A stretch of 64,000 bases of DNA, taken from positions 112,343,194 through 112,407,193 of the forward strand of contig OU015491.1 of NCBI GenBank assembly GCA_907164885.2, given 5' to 3'. Source of the stretch: Dolomedes plantarius (Eukaryota > Arthropoda > Arachnida > Araneae > Dolomedidae). The position numbers and the translations under genes are program-made. The first letter of the stretch is position 1. Every line of letters begins with the position of its first letter. This document shows positions 49,540 to 58,711 of the stretch, piece after piece. Below the pieces are notes generated by a model. That model was given only the letters and a program-made list of their open reading frames with translations. It made no database searches and was not told the origin of the DNA.

Positions 49540-49830
49540 TGTTCATGGAGTATGTTCCTGTATTTTCATTTATGTTCATGGAGTATGTTCCTGTATTTTC
49601 ATTTATTCATTTGTTTAATATGTTATGATTGTTTGTCCGGTAGATGGCAGCACGATACCGCTGTCTTTATGTTTTGTAAACGTTCTAAGATACTTCCGCT
49701 GTGGAGATAGTAGCGTCTGTGTTCTGGCTCTGTGCTGTTTGTACGAAGTTCTTTGTGATGTGTTAATAAAGTTCATATAGCCGACCCGTTTGTGCGTCTG
49801 GGCTCGAATTTAGTTTTAGTGGAAAGAACA
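49540..49830 (+). repeat. 5' LTR of BEL/Pao element
   Basis: 291 bp, TGTTCATGG...GGAAAGAACA. The first 33 bp are repeated in tandem (49,540-49,572 and 49,573-49,605). An AATAAA at 49,765-49,770 is a likely poly(A) signal. Confidence 0.95.
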
Positions 49831-49832
49831 TT

Positions 49833-49850
49833 TGGAGGCACGCGGCGAGA
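49833..49850 (+). promoter_or_regulatory. Primer-binding site
   Basis: TGGAGGCACGCGGCGAGA starts two bases after the LTR. It would pair with the CCA end of a tRNA with a U discriminator; the tRNA is not identified with confidence. Confidence 0.6.
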
Positions 49851-49940
49851 TGTTTTGATTCCACTGTTGAGATAAGTGGAAATTTTTGTTTTGTTCTTAA
49901 GTTGTAAGAAAGTTTTTGATTTGTATCACTAAGTTCCGTA

Positions 49941-52421
49941 ATGGAAAATGCAGAAATAATCAGGGCCAGAGGCCAGAAAAAGGCTTCTTTAACGAAGTTA
50001 AAACTCTATTTAGAATCTAAAGAACAGTTTGATGTACCGGATTTGACCGTACGGTTAGAACGTCTGGAAGTAGCATTTGATGAGTTTTCCAAATTAGATT
50101 TATTATTTCCAGTAGAACAATCTGAATTTTCTGAAATAGAAGATGTTTATTTAGAAATTAAAGTTATAATTCGTACAAAGATAGAAGCGATGGCTTCATT
50201 GGCCGAAATTCGGAAAAATAATTCGAATGTTGTTGTTCGAAGTGATGTGAATAACGGAAACGGAACTGTTAAGTTACCTAAAATTACAATTCCATCCTTT
50301 ACGGGAAATTATTTAGATTGGTTGAATTTTAAAGATTTATTTAAATCTACAGTGCATGATAACGATTCGTTATCAAAAATACATAAGTTCCAGTATTTAA
50401 AAGGTTTACTTTCGGGATCAGCCGCTGATTTAATCAAGCACCTACCGGTGTCTGAGACCAGTTACGATGAAGCTTGGGAAAAAATAGAGAAACGCTATGA
50501 TAATAAAAAGCATATCTCTACCGCTTTAATCAATACCTTTCTGGAACAAAATAAGCTGTCCGAGCCGAATGGCGCGAAATTAAGAAAACTTGCTGACGTT
50601 GCGGATGAAGTTATTCGGGGTTTAAAGGCATTGCATGAAGGAGCTAATTCAAGAGATTTGTGGTTAATACACCTCTTGTTAGACAAGGTAGATTCCGAAA
50701 CCCGAAAATTATGGGCTCAAGAAACGACAGAAATAGAGTTTCCCACATTTGAATACCTTTTAGAATTCTTAAACAACCGATGTTCGTATTTAGATGTTTC
50801 GATTTCTCATAGCATAGTAAAAACGAAAGTGACTAACAACGTAACTAATGTTAAATCTAATTATTCGAGTAACTGTTTAAAATGTTCTGGAATGCATAGC
50901 ATTTCGAAGTGTCATAAATTTAATGCTATGCCAATCTCTGCTCGAAAAGAATTCATACGAATGAATGCCTTGTGTTATCGATGTCTGAAAGGCTCGCATC
51001 AAATTAAAAATTGCTTTTCTAAATCTGTTTGTGAAGTATGTAAGAAATCATCCCACCATACTAGTTTACACGAATTTGCTTTCGATTCCCATACAACGAG
51101 TGTTACAAATGAAACGTATAGTACAGAACTGCAAGTTAATACTAACATCGCTTTGAACGCAGCTAAGGAAAAATTTGTTGGTTTGCTGCCAACTGCAATT
51201 GCTTCAGTGAATGATGCACGAGGAAGAAAGGTGGATTGTACAATTCTATTAGATAGTGGCAGTCAATGTTCGTTCATTTCTGAAGCTTGTGCTAACAAAT
51301 TAAATCTAAAAAGAGAAGATGCCTTGTTTTCAGTTTGTGGAATTGCTAATTCCTCTGCTGGCAAGACAAGAGGCAGTGTAACGTTATCTATGGAGTCAAG
51401 GCATAATCCTAACAGTATGCTCGTGATTCAAGCTTTCGTTTTGAATAAATTAACTTCAAAATTGTCGAGTAATTGTGTAAATACTAATGATTTAGAATAT
51501 TTAAAATCCATTGAACTTGCCGATCCCAAATTCGCTGAAGCGAAAAGTGTAGAGATAATAATTGGTGTAGATTATTTTTTTGAAGTTATGAAAGCCGGAC
51601 AAATTACGGGTTCCGAAAATTCTCTTATCGCCCAGAATACACTGTTTGGTTGGGTTGTAGCGGGCAAGATTCCTTTAAACAGCTTGAAAAAGAACGCCCT
51701 AGTTGGTATTCATGCTAATGTTGACGTTGATGAAGTTTTAAAACGGTTCTGGGAAACTGAAGAGGTTCTTAAAATAAAAAAAGAAGTTTTAAGTGAAGAA
51801 GAAAGTTTCTGTGAAAAACACTTTAGTGAAAATTATGAAATCGATAAAAGCGGACGGTTCGTCGTGAAACTTCCCTTTTTTAAATCAGAAGTTAAGTGGG
51901 GAAATTCTTATCAAGTTGCATTGTCTTGTCTTCAGAGTATGGAAAGAAAATTTAATGGAAATCCGAATTTAGAGGAACAGTATAAATCCTTTATGAAAGA
52001 ATATGAAGAGCTAGGACATATGAAGGTTTCGGAGGATGTCTCTTCAGAATTAGCCGTTAATGAAAAATATTTCTTACCTCCCCACGCCATCTTAAAGCCC
52101 AGTAGTACCACTACTAAGTTAAGGGTGGTTTTTGACGCAAGTTGTAGAACTAGCAACTGCAATTCTTTAAACGATGCACTAGGTGCAGGTGCTAAACAAC
52201 AACCCGATTTATTTGAGACTTTATTGAATTTCAGGCTTTCCCCGATAGCATTTTGTTGCGATGTGGAGAAAATGTATCGCCAGATATTAATGTCTACTTC
52301 TGATCAAGCTTTTCAACGAATTCTGTGGAGATACAATAAATCCGATCCCATTCGAGAGTATAAGCTGCAAACTGTTACATATGGCCTAAAATGTGCGTCT
52401 TTTCTTCAACCCGATGTTTAA
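49941..52421 (+). CDS. gag-pol: BEL/Pao Gag-protease-RT (5' part of polyprotein)
   Basis: This 826-codon frame starts at the first ATG after the leader. Residues about 110-260 form the DUF1759 Gag region (PSFTGNYLDWLNFKDLF). Cys/His knuckles follow at about 310-375 (CLKCSGMHSISKC, CYRCLKGSHQIKNC). The Pao-type aspartic protease (DUF1758) has its catalytic LLDSGSQCSFIS near residue 437. The reverse transcriptase begins near 690, with VVFDASC near 730 and the first catalytic Asp in CCDVEKMYRQI near 774. The frame ends at a TAA at 52,419, just after TYGLKCASFL. The canonical protein continues in the frame that opens at 52,391, so a one-base loss near 52,409 breaks the polyprotein. Confidence 0.93.
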   Translation: MENAEIIRARGQKKASLTKLKLYLESKEQFDVPDLTVRLERLEVAFDEFSKLDLLFPVEQSEFSEIEDVYLEIKVIIRTKIEAMASLAEIRKNNSNVVVRSDVNNGNGTVKLPKITIPSFTGNYLDWLNFKDLFKSTVHDNDSLSKIHKFQYLKGLLSGSAADLIKHLPVSETSYDEAWEKIEKRYDNKKHISTALINTFLEQNKLSEPNGAKLRKLADVADEVIRGLKALHEGANSRDLWLIHLLLDKVDSETRKLWAQETTEIEFPTFEYLLEFLNNRCSYLDVSISHSIVKTKVTNNVTNVKSNYSSNCLKCSGMHSISKCHKFNAMPISARKEFIRMNALCYRCLKGSHQIKNCFSKSVCEVCKKSSHHTSLHEFAFDSHTTSVTNETYSTELQVNTNIALNAAKEKFVGLLPTAIASVNDARGRKVDCTILLDSGSQCSFISEACANKLNLKREDALFSVCGIANSSAGKTRGSVTLSMESRHNPNSMLVIQAFVLNKLTSKLSSNCVNTNDLEYLKSIELADPKFAEAKSVEIIIGVDYFFEVMKAGQITGSENSLIAQNTLFGWVVAGKIPLNSLKKNALVGIHANVDVDEVLKRFWETEEVLKIKKEVLSEEESFCEKHFSENYEIDKSGRFVVKLPFFKSEVKWGNSYQVALSCLQSMERKFNGNPNLEEQYKSFMKEYEELGHMKVSEDVSSELAVNEKYFLPPHAILKPSSTTTKLRVVFDASCRTSNCNSLNDALGAGAKQQPDLFETLLNFRLSPIAFCCDVEKMYRQILMSTSDQAFQRILWRYNKSDPIREYKLQTVTYGLKCASFLQPDV

Positions 52422-55093
52422 AGCAAATTGCGAATGACGCTCGTCCTGTTTATCCTGAGGCTGCTTCTCTCATTGAAAATTCTTTTTATATGGATGACCT
52501 CTTGGGAGGTGCACGTAACGAAAGTGAAGCTGCTAGGGTATGCCAAGAAATTATTTTTCTTTTGGAAAATAGAGGCTTTCATTTAAGAAAATGGCAGTCT
52601 AATTCAAAGGAGCTCTTGAATGTGATTAAAACTGATAATGTCAATGAAGTGTTCGAATTGAAGGACGGTGAGCAATCCAAGGTTTTAGGATTATGTTGGA
52701 ATCCTAAATCTGATTCTTTTATTTTTAAAGTTAATTTTTACTTCGAGAACGAAATTACTAAACGGAAGTTCTTGGCTCAATCTGCTAGGCTGTTCGACCC
52801 ACTAGGATTATTGTCTCCATGCACCATTTCAATCAAAATCTTCTACCAACAACTTTGGTTGTTAAAGTTGGGATGGGACAGTCCCCTTCCGGCGAATTTC
52901 GAAGAAAGGTGGAAGAATTTCCAGAGAGAGTTCGATTGCCTCTCCGTAATCAAAATTCCCAGATGGATCCACACTAGAGGCTTAGAGATAACTATCCATG
53001 GATTTGCAGACGCTTCAGAGTTGGCCTATGCTGCGGTGTTGTACGCAGTACAAAAGGATATTGATGGTGATTCCAAGGTGACCCTCCTTGCAGCAAAAAC
53101 TAAAGTTGCTCCACTAAAGCCAATTTCAATTCCTCGGCTGGAGCTGAACGGTGCTCGACTGTTGGCTAAACTCTTCTCTACGATTTCACATATTCTAAAA
53201 GATTATACCATCACTTTCCACGCCTGCACAGATTCACGAGTGGTTTTGGCATGGTTGTCTTCTCCCCCTAGGAAGTGGAAAACCTTCGTGGCCAACAGAA
53301 CAGCCGAAATTATCGAACTAGTGCCCTCTGAACGCTGGCGGCACGTTCCATCGAAACAAAACCCAGCTGACATAGCCTCTAGAGGAATTTCACCTAAAGC
53401 TCTACCAGACTGTAACCTTTGGTGGCATGGGCCTGACTGGTTGTCAATGAGTCCAGAAAATTGGCCCGTAGAGACACAAATGACTGACTTTTCTAGTGAC
53501 TCTAAGGTTATGATCGAAAAGAAGAAAAATTCTATATTTTCTGCAAATATTTCTAATGTTAAACCGGGCAATGTAATTGAAATATTATTTGATAATTGTT
53601 CTACACTAACTAAGATTGTTACTGTTTTAGCTTATTGTGTTCGCTTCATCACCCGTTGTAAGAGGCGAACGATCAATTCAGGTAAAGCAACTGATTCAAA
53701 AGGTAAGGTTTCTCCTATTAATGCCATGGAGAGAATCCAAGCTTTAAACAAAATTATCTTGTATGTTCAAGGTGTGTATTTTGCTGAAGAATTAAAATGT
53801 ATGAAAGATAATAGAGATTTACCGACGAAGAGTAAACTAAAAAATCTTCATCCTTTCATTTATCAAGAGGGTCTGTTACGGGTGGGAGGTCGGTTGAGAC
53901 ATTCACCTCTCCCTTTTAATGCAAAGCATCCCGTCATCTTGCCTGATAAACATAGGCTTAGTGATTATTTGATAAAACAATTTCATATAACTTATTTGCA
54001 CGCTAATCTTACCTTGTTAATGAATATTTTATTGCAGAATTATTGGATTGTTGGTGCTAGGAAACTAATCAAGAGTTATATTCATAAGTGTATTGTTTGT
54101 CATAGATATCGTTTTGCATCCAATAAACAATTGATGGGAGATCTTCCGCGACAACGTGTCATGCCTAATAGACCATTCTCGGTCTGTGGTGTAGACTTTG
54201 CTGGGCCTATTAATATGTTGAAATTTCGGGGTAGAGGTGCTAAAAGTATAAAAGGTTATGTTGCTTTATTCATTTGCTTTAGCACAAAGGCGATTCATCT
54301 AGAATGCGTCAGTGATTTGACCTCCGAGGCTTTTATTGCTGCCTTGAAGCGGTTTAGTTGTCGCAGAGGGTCCCCCCGTCACATTCATTGTGATAATGCC
54401 ACTAATTTTTGTGGTGCTAAAAGGAAAATGTCTGAATTGTGTAAAATTGTGTCCGGCATCAACAGGGATGAGAACATTTGTTATTTTCTCTCACAACAAG
54501 CTATTCAGTGGCATATGATACCTCCTGCAAGTCCTCATTTTGGTGGATGGTGGGAATCGGGTATCAAATCGGTAAAGTCCCATATGAAAAGAGTAATTGG
54601 TGACCATAAGTTAACCTTCGAAGAATTTGCCACTCTGTTTTGTCAGATTGAAGCAGTTTTGAATTCAAGACCATTGTCTCCTACCAACGATGAATTGGAC
54701 AATTTAGAAGTGTTAACTCCCTCCCATTTTTTAATAGGTGAAGTAATTACTTCCCCTCCTGAGCAGGTTGACTCCCAATATCTGTCCTTACATTCTCGCT
54801 GGGACCTTGTTCAAAAAATGAAAATGAACTTTTGGAAAAGGTGGCACCAGGACTATCTGAGCTCTCTTCAAAATCGTAACAAATGGCATATTACCAAATC
54901 AAATTTAAAGGTAGGTGACATGGTGTTGCTCAAGGAAGACAATACACCTCCATCCTGTTGGCCTCTTGGCAGAGTAAATGAAGTTCATCCAGGTTTAGAT
55001 GGAACGGTGCGAGTTGTCACCCTTAAAACTTCTAAAGGTTATTTTAAAAGGCCTATCGTTAAACTCTCCCCCCTACCGATTTGTCAAGAATAA
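52391..55093 (+). CDS. pol: BEL/Pao RT-RNase H-integrase (3' part of polyprotein)
   Basis: This 900-codon frame is the continuation of Gag-Pol after a -1 frame break; its first ATG is not a natural start. The reverse transcriptase active site SFYMDDLLGG is at residues 31-40. RNase H follows with GFADASE near 205 and CTDSRVVLAWL near 278. The integrase has a Cys/His zinc region (IHKCIVCHRYR) and a DDE core: Asp in VDFAGP near 601, Asp in HCDNATNF near 666, and Glu in WWESGIKS near 721. The C-terminal DUF5641 module (VGDMVLLKEDN...WPLGRV) closes the protein. All catalytic residues are present. The stop is 19 bp before the 3' LTR, over the purine tract. No env gene is present. Confidence 0.93.
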   Translation: MCVFSSTRCLKQIANDARPVYPEAASLIENSFYMDDLLGGARNESEAARVCQEIIFLLENRGFHLRKWQSNSKELLNVIKTDNVNEVFELKDGEQSKVLGLCWNPKSDSFIFKVNFYFENEITKRKFLAQSARLFDPLGLLSPCTISIKIFYQQLWLLKLGWDSPLPANFEERWKNFQREFDCLSVIKIPRWIHTRGLEITIHGFADASELAYAAVLYAVQKDIDGDSKVTLLAAKTKVAPLKPISIPRLELNGARLLAKLFSTISHILKDYTITFHACTDSRVVLAWLSSPPRKWKTFVANRTAEIIELVPSERWRHVPSKQNPADIASRGISPKALPDCNLWWHGPDWLSMSPENWPVETQMTDFSSDSKVMIEKKKNSIFSANISNVKPGNVIEILFDNCSTLTKIVTVLAYCVRFITRCKRRTINSGKATDSKGKVSPINAMERIQALNKIILYVQGVYFAEELKCMKDNRDLPTKSKLKNLHPFIYQEGLLRVGGRLRHSPLPFNAKHPVILPDKHRLSDYLIKQFHITYLHANLTLLMNILLQNYWIVGARKLIKSYIHKCIVCHRYRFASNKQLMGDLPRQRVMPNRPFSVCGVDFAGPINMLKFRGRGAKSIKGYVALFICFSTKAIHLECVSDLTSEAFIAALKRFSCRRGSPRHIHCDNATNFCGAKRKMSELCKIVSGINRDENICYFLSQQAIQWHMIPPASPHFGGWWESGIKSVKSHMKRVIGDHKLTFEEFATLFCQIEAVLNSRPLSPTNDELDNLEVLTPSHFLIGEVITSPPEQVDSQYLSLHSRWDLVQKMKMNFWKRWHQDYLSSLQNRNKWHITKSNLKVGDMVLLKEDNTPPSCWPLGRVNEVHPGLDGTVRVVTLKTSKGYFKRPIVKLSPLPICQE

Positions 55094-55112
55094 ATTCTTG
55101 AGGGTGGGAGTA

Positions 55113-55403
55113 TGTTCATGGAGTATGTTCCTGTATTTTCATTTATGTTCATGGAGTATGTTCCTGTATTTTCATTTATTCATTTGTTTAATATGTTATG
55201 ATTGTTTGTCCGGTAGATGGCAGCACGATACCGCTGTCTTTATGTTTTGTAAACGTTCTAAGATACTTCCGCTGTGGAGTTAGTAGCGTCTGTGTTCTGG
55301 CTCTGTGCTGTTTGTACGAAGTTCTTTGTGATGTGTTAATAAAGTTCATATAGCCGACCCGTTTGTGCGTCTGGGCTCGAATTTAGTTTTAGTGGAAAGA
55401 ACA
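55113..55403 (+). repeat. 3' LTR of BEL/Pao element
   Basis: 291 bp, identical to the 5' LTR except T at 55,280. The same 33-bp terminal tandem repeat is present. The poly(A) signal AATAAA is at 55,338-55,343. Confidence 0.95.
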
Positions 55404-56894
55404 CCCATCAACAGGACCCTTTCCATGGGATGTTGCAAAATAGTTCCATATCATATTTATGGAATATTTTTCCTCCAAAACATTTATTGATGCAACAACA
55501 AATCTATCCTTAAATTGTGATGAAGGACCATCTGACCATATTTCTACTTGTTTTACATTATTTGGGATAGTATCTAATAAATATGAAATGTAGTATATTA
55601 CTGCTTCTTTTGCATGGTTCAGGAAGTCTGATACAAATGCTAGAGGATGAATGGATCCAGAATAATAGAGAGCTGCAGTAAAAATACTTACTTGATGTTG
55701 CTGCCAATGTGCACTTTGGATTTCATCTTGAAAGGAACAAGTATAATTTTCAGAGAAATCTATTTGGATCACACATAAATCTATGGGATATTCGTCTGAC
55801 AGTACAAGTCGATGCATATTTTTATAGGAGATGGCTTGTTGTCGTCTAATGTAGCAATGTTCCAAAAATTGTGGAACAAGATCTGCTACATAACAGTGTA
55901 AGTCGGAATATGATGCAATACGTTCTATTTTCAACAGTGGATTATGACTAAGATCTTTCTTCCAGTATTTCCATTTAACCTCAGCTTTAACATAATCTGG
56001 TATGGGATATACTTTCTGAAAACCTTGAGCATTATTACAAGTTTTATATTCATTAATCTAACAATTTCTAAAAGGAGGCTTGCAAATTATTTCTTCAGGA
56101 AAAGAATATGAGTAACTAGAAACCTCTTCATTATACTGATGCAATGCATTAACAGCATTGATAAAATTCTCATGATACAGACATAAGCAAACATTGTGAG
56201 GTAGTTCGTTGCTTAAGAGAATATGTTTTGGACGCAATGATGAGAATTTTCTTTTCCCAACTACCTCTGATGAATTATCAGTTTTGAACAGCTCAAATAC
56301 TTCTCTTAAGGAGTAAACAAGATGTCGAACTTGCTTTTTAATTTTTTTTCCGTTTTCCCATATTGCAACTATATCTTTTCTACCTAGTGCTAGTCTGCTA
56401 ATATCATCCCTTTCATAAAATTCTTGAATTTTATTTAGAGTGTGTTGGGATAAGGGATTTCCTTGTGATGCATTCTTTGGACACTGAAAACTTTTATCCA
56501 TATCCATATTGCATTTCCTGCTAAATAACTTTCTCACAACTACTTCTTTACGACGAGGTGAATTGGGCAAACCTCGCTTTGCTTTGGCCAATGCTTTTCC
56601 TAGTGCGCTTGCATTTTTATACATTTGTTGAGGTGATTCTATAATTTTTTCACTTGATTGCTTTTCTTTTTTAAGAAGTCGGAATTTAGCAACTCTTTTT
56701 CTTAAAAATTTCCTTTCTTCATTTTTCAATTCATCTCGAATTGTTTGAGACAACTTCTTTACTTTTACAACTTTCCTTTTTCTATATTCCTTCATCTGGA
56801 GACGGTGTTTCTGTTTATATTCATCGTACTTCCCTTCTTCCTTTAATTTTTTCCTACGCTTTTTCTGTCGCTCTGCTGCTGATGTTGGTGCCAT
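55404..56894 (-). pseudogene. Transposase-like gene, N-terminal and central part
   Basis: The gene starts at the ATG at 56,894 (MAPTSAAERQKKRRKKLKEE) with a strongly basic, coiled-coil-like N-terminus of about 100 residues. A middle region follows with RPKHILLSN...HNVCLCLYHEN and paired Cys residues. One TAG at 56,058-56,060 interrupts the frame. The same frame then continues to the BEL insertion with VIQIDFSENYT (Asp near 55,758), WSDGPSSQFK and SHGKGPVDG. Spaced Asp residues in such motifs suggest an RNase-H-fold transposase. I recognise the pattern as a common invertebrate multi-copy protein but cannot name the superfamily. With the C-terminal part it would be about 650 codons. Confidence 0.65.
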
Positions 56895-57130
56895 AGTTTA
56901 AAAACTTCCTATTAAAAAATGTAACTTTAGAATTACAAGTGGAAGTAATTTTTTAAACGTGTGTATGTTTACTAGAAAAACTACAATAAAATTACAATAT
57001 TTAATTTAATTTAGTGGCATTAATTAATCATATGGATGTGTATAGATATAAAATCCCCCCATTGACCCCAAAAATAACATTAGGATACATTAAATGCCAT
57101 TAAGAACTCTGTTATCATGCAATACTAGCC
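56895..57130. other. Upstream flank of the transposase-like gene
   Basis: AT-rich leader and probable promoter region on the minus strand; no clear TATA box position can be assigned. Confidence 0.3.
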
Positions 57131-57160
57131 GTGACTCACATTACATGTGACTCACGTTAC
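57131..57160 (+). repeat. Two copies of GTGACTCACGTTAC (right cluster)
   Basis: A one-base variant (GTGACTCACATTAC) at 57,131-57,144 and an exact copy at 57,147-57,160. Both are in the same orientation as the left cluster at 48,329-48,732. Confidence 0.8.
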
Positions 57161-57234
57161 AAAATAATTTTTTTTTATTTCCAAATAAAATATTTTTTGA
57201 AATGAAATTGGCTTATCAATTCTTTTTAGTAATA

Positions 57235-58640
57235 CACTGCTGGCCACTGTAAATGCAACACCCTGAAGGAAACATGCAAATAGCATGAAATTTACAACAT
57301 GCATTAGCGGAGGTGAGATATGCAAATGATTAGAATTTCAGTGCAGACGCACATCACGCGCGCCTGTGGCGCCACTTCAAAGCGCTATTTAAGTCTTGGA
57401 GATTTCGACGATTTCAAGTTCGGCAATTGTGTTTTTCTTGTGGTTTTTTCAAAAAAACGATCAATTATGCCTCGTCGAAAACAGCGATCATCTTTTGATC
57501 AAGTATCCGAGCTCGACAGAGGAAGGATAGTGGCCTACCGAGATTGTGGATTATCTTTCAGGGAAATCGGTAGTCGTGTTGGACGAAACCAAACAACTGT
57601 AATGCGGATATGTGATCGTTGGATGCAGGAGGGTACGACGGACCGGCGTGTTCGATCGCATCCACCTCAGCGCACCACTTCACGTGATGACAGGCAAATT
57701 GTGCGCATGGCAGTGACGGATCGCTCAGTCACATCACGAACCATAGCACAGCACATTCAGTCTGTAACGCATCATCCAGTGTCTGCGCGTACCATTCGAC
57801 GCCGTTTACAGCAGAGTGGTCTGTCCGCAAGACGTCCATTGCGTTGTCTACCCTTGACGCAGAACCACAGACGTCTCCGCCACCAATGGTGCGATGACAG
57901 AAGGATGTGGACGGCAGAATGGAATGAAATTGTCTTTACTGACGAGTCACGCTTCTGTCTGCAACACCACGATGGTCGCATTCGAGTCTGGAGACACCGT
58001 GAAGAGAGGATGCTGAACAGCTGCGTTATGCACCGCCACACTGGTCCTGCACCGGGTATTATGGTATGGGGCGGTATTGGATATCACTCTCGCACACCTC
58101 TAGTACGCATTGCCGGTACTTTAAACAGCCAGCGCTACATCTCCGAGGTGTTGTAGCCAGTTGTCCTTCCTTACCTTCAGGGCTTGCCCACAGCCATATT
58201 TCAACAGGATAATGCGCGACCACACGTGGCACGCATTGTCCAACGGTTCTTCGTCAATCGCCAGATTGAATTGCTTCCCTGGCCGCCTCGCTCTCCGGAT
58301 CTTTCACCGATAGAAAACATGTAGTCCATGGTTGCTCTACGATTGACCCAGATTCCATCCCCAGCTGCCACAGCAGATCAACTTTGGCAACATGTGGAAG
58401 CTGCTTGGTCTGCTGTACTCTAAAAACTCATCCAAAGTGTCTTTGAATCAATGCCGAGGCGTGTGGCAGCGGTGATCTCCAACAATGGCGGCTACTCTGG
58501 CTACTGATTTTGGCAGGAACCACACTTCACAGAAGTCTATAAATTTAATCATTTGATACTTGGTCAACATGTTATCTACAAAATAAATTTTGTTGTGATA
58601 TCTCTTGTCTTTCTTGGTGTTGCAATTTGGGTGGCCAGCA

Positions 58641-58643
<3 letters not shown>
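57235..58643 (+). mobile_element. Tc1/mariner element, copy 2
   Basis: The ends are CACTGCTGGCCAC...TGCAACACC and the reverse complement, with 28-bp inverted repeats that differ at a few inner positions. TA flanks are at 57,233-57,234 and 58,644-58,645. Length is 1,409 bp. It is a different Tc1 family from the element at 25,796 and lies just right of the motif cluster. Confidence 0.88.
57467..58507 (+). pseudogene. Tc1-like transposase with three nonsense codons
   Basis: I start it at the ATG at 57,467 (MPRRKQRSSFDQVSELDRGR), since the longer upstream frame is leader. The helix-turn-helix pair is clear (GLSFREIGSRVGRNQTTVMR, then TIRRRLQQSGLSARRP). The catalytic domain has FTDESRF with the first Asp near 57,941, FQQDNARPH with the second Asp near 58,210, and SPDLSPIENM with the final Glu near 58,313. 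The single frame runs to the TGA at 58,505-58,507 without any indel, giving a normal length of about 346 codons. It is interrupted by TAG at 58,154-58,156, TAG at 58,322-58,324 and TAA at 58,421-58,423. The inactivation is therefore recent point mutation. Confidence 0.9.
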
Positions 58644-58710
<67 letters not shown>

Positions 58711-58711
58711 T
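58644..58711. repeat. (TA)n(TG)n microsatellite
   Basis: About 48 bp of TA followed by about 18 bp of TG, starting at the TA target of the Tc1 element. Confidence 0.95.

Larger units (their letters stand above)
49540..55403 (+). mobile_element. BEL/Pao LTR retrotransposon, nearly intact
   Basis: A 5,864-bp element has 291-bp LTRs starting TG and ending CA and a 5-bp target duplication CCCAT at 49,535-49,539 and 55,404-55,408. A primer-binding site follows the 5' LTR and a purine-rich tract (GAGGGTGGGAG) precedes the 3' LTR. The LTRs differ at one position (49,707 A versus 55,280 T), so insertion is recent. Gag, protease, reverse transcriptase, RNase H and integrase are present in BEL/Pao order. 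One frame break in the reverse transcriptase is the only obvious damage. It lies antisense inside a transposase-like gene. Confidence 0.95.

Noticed and set aside
53203..53571. Minus-strand open frame inside BEL pol
   Set aside because: Shadow frame opposite the RNase H coding region.
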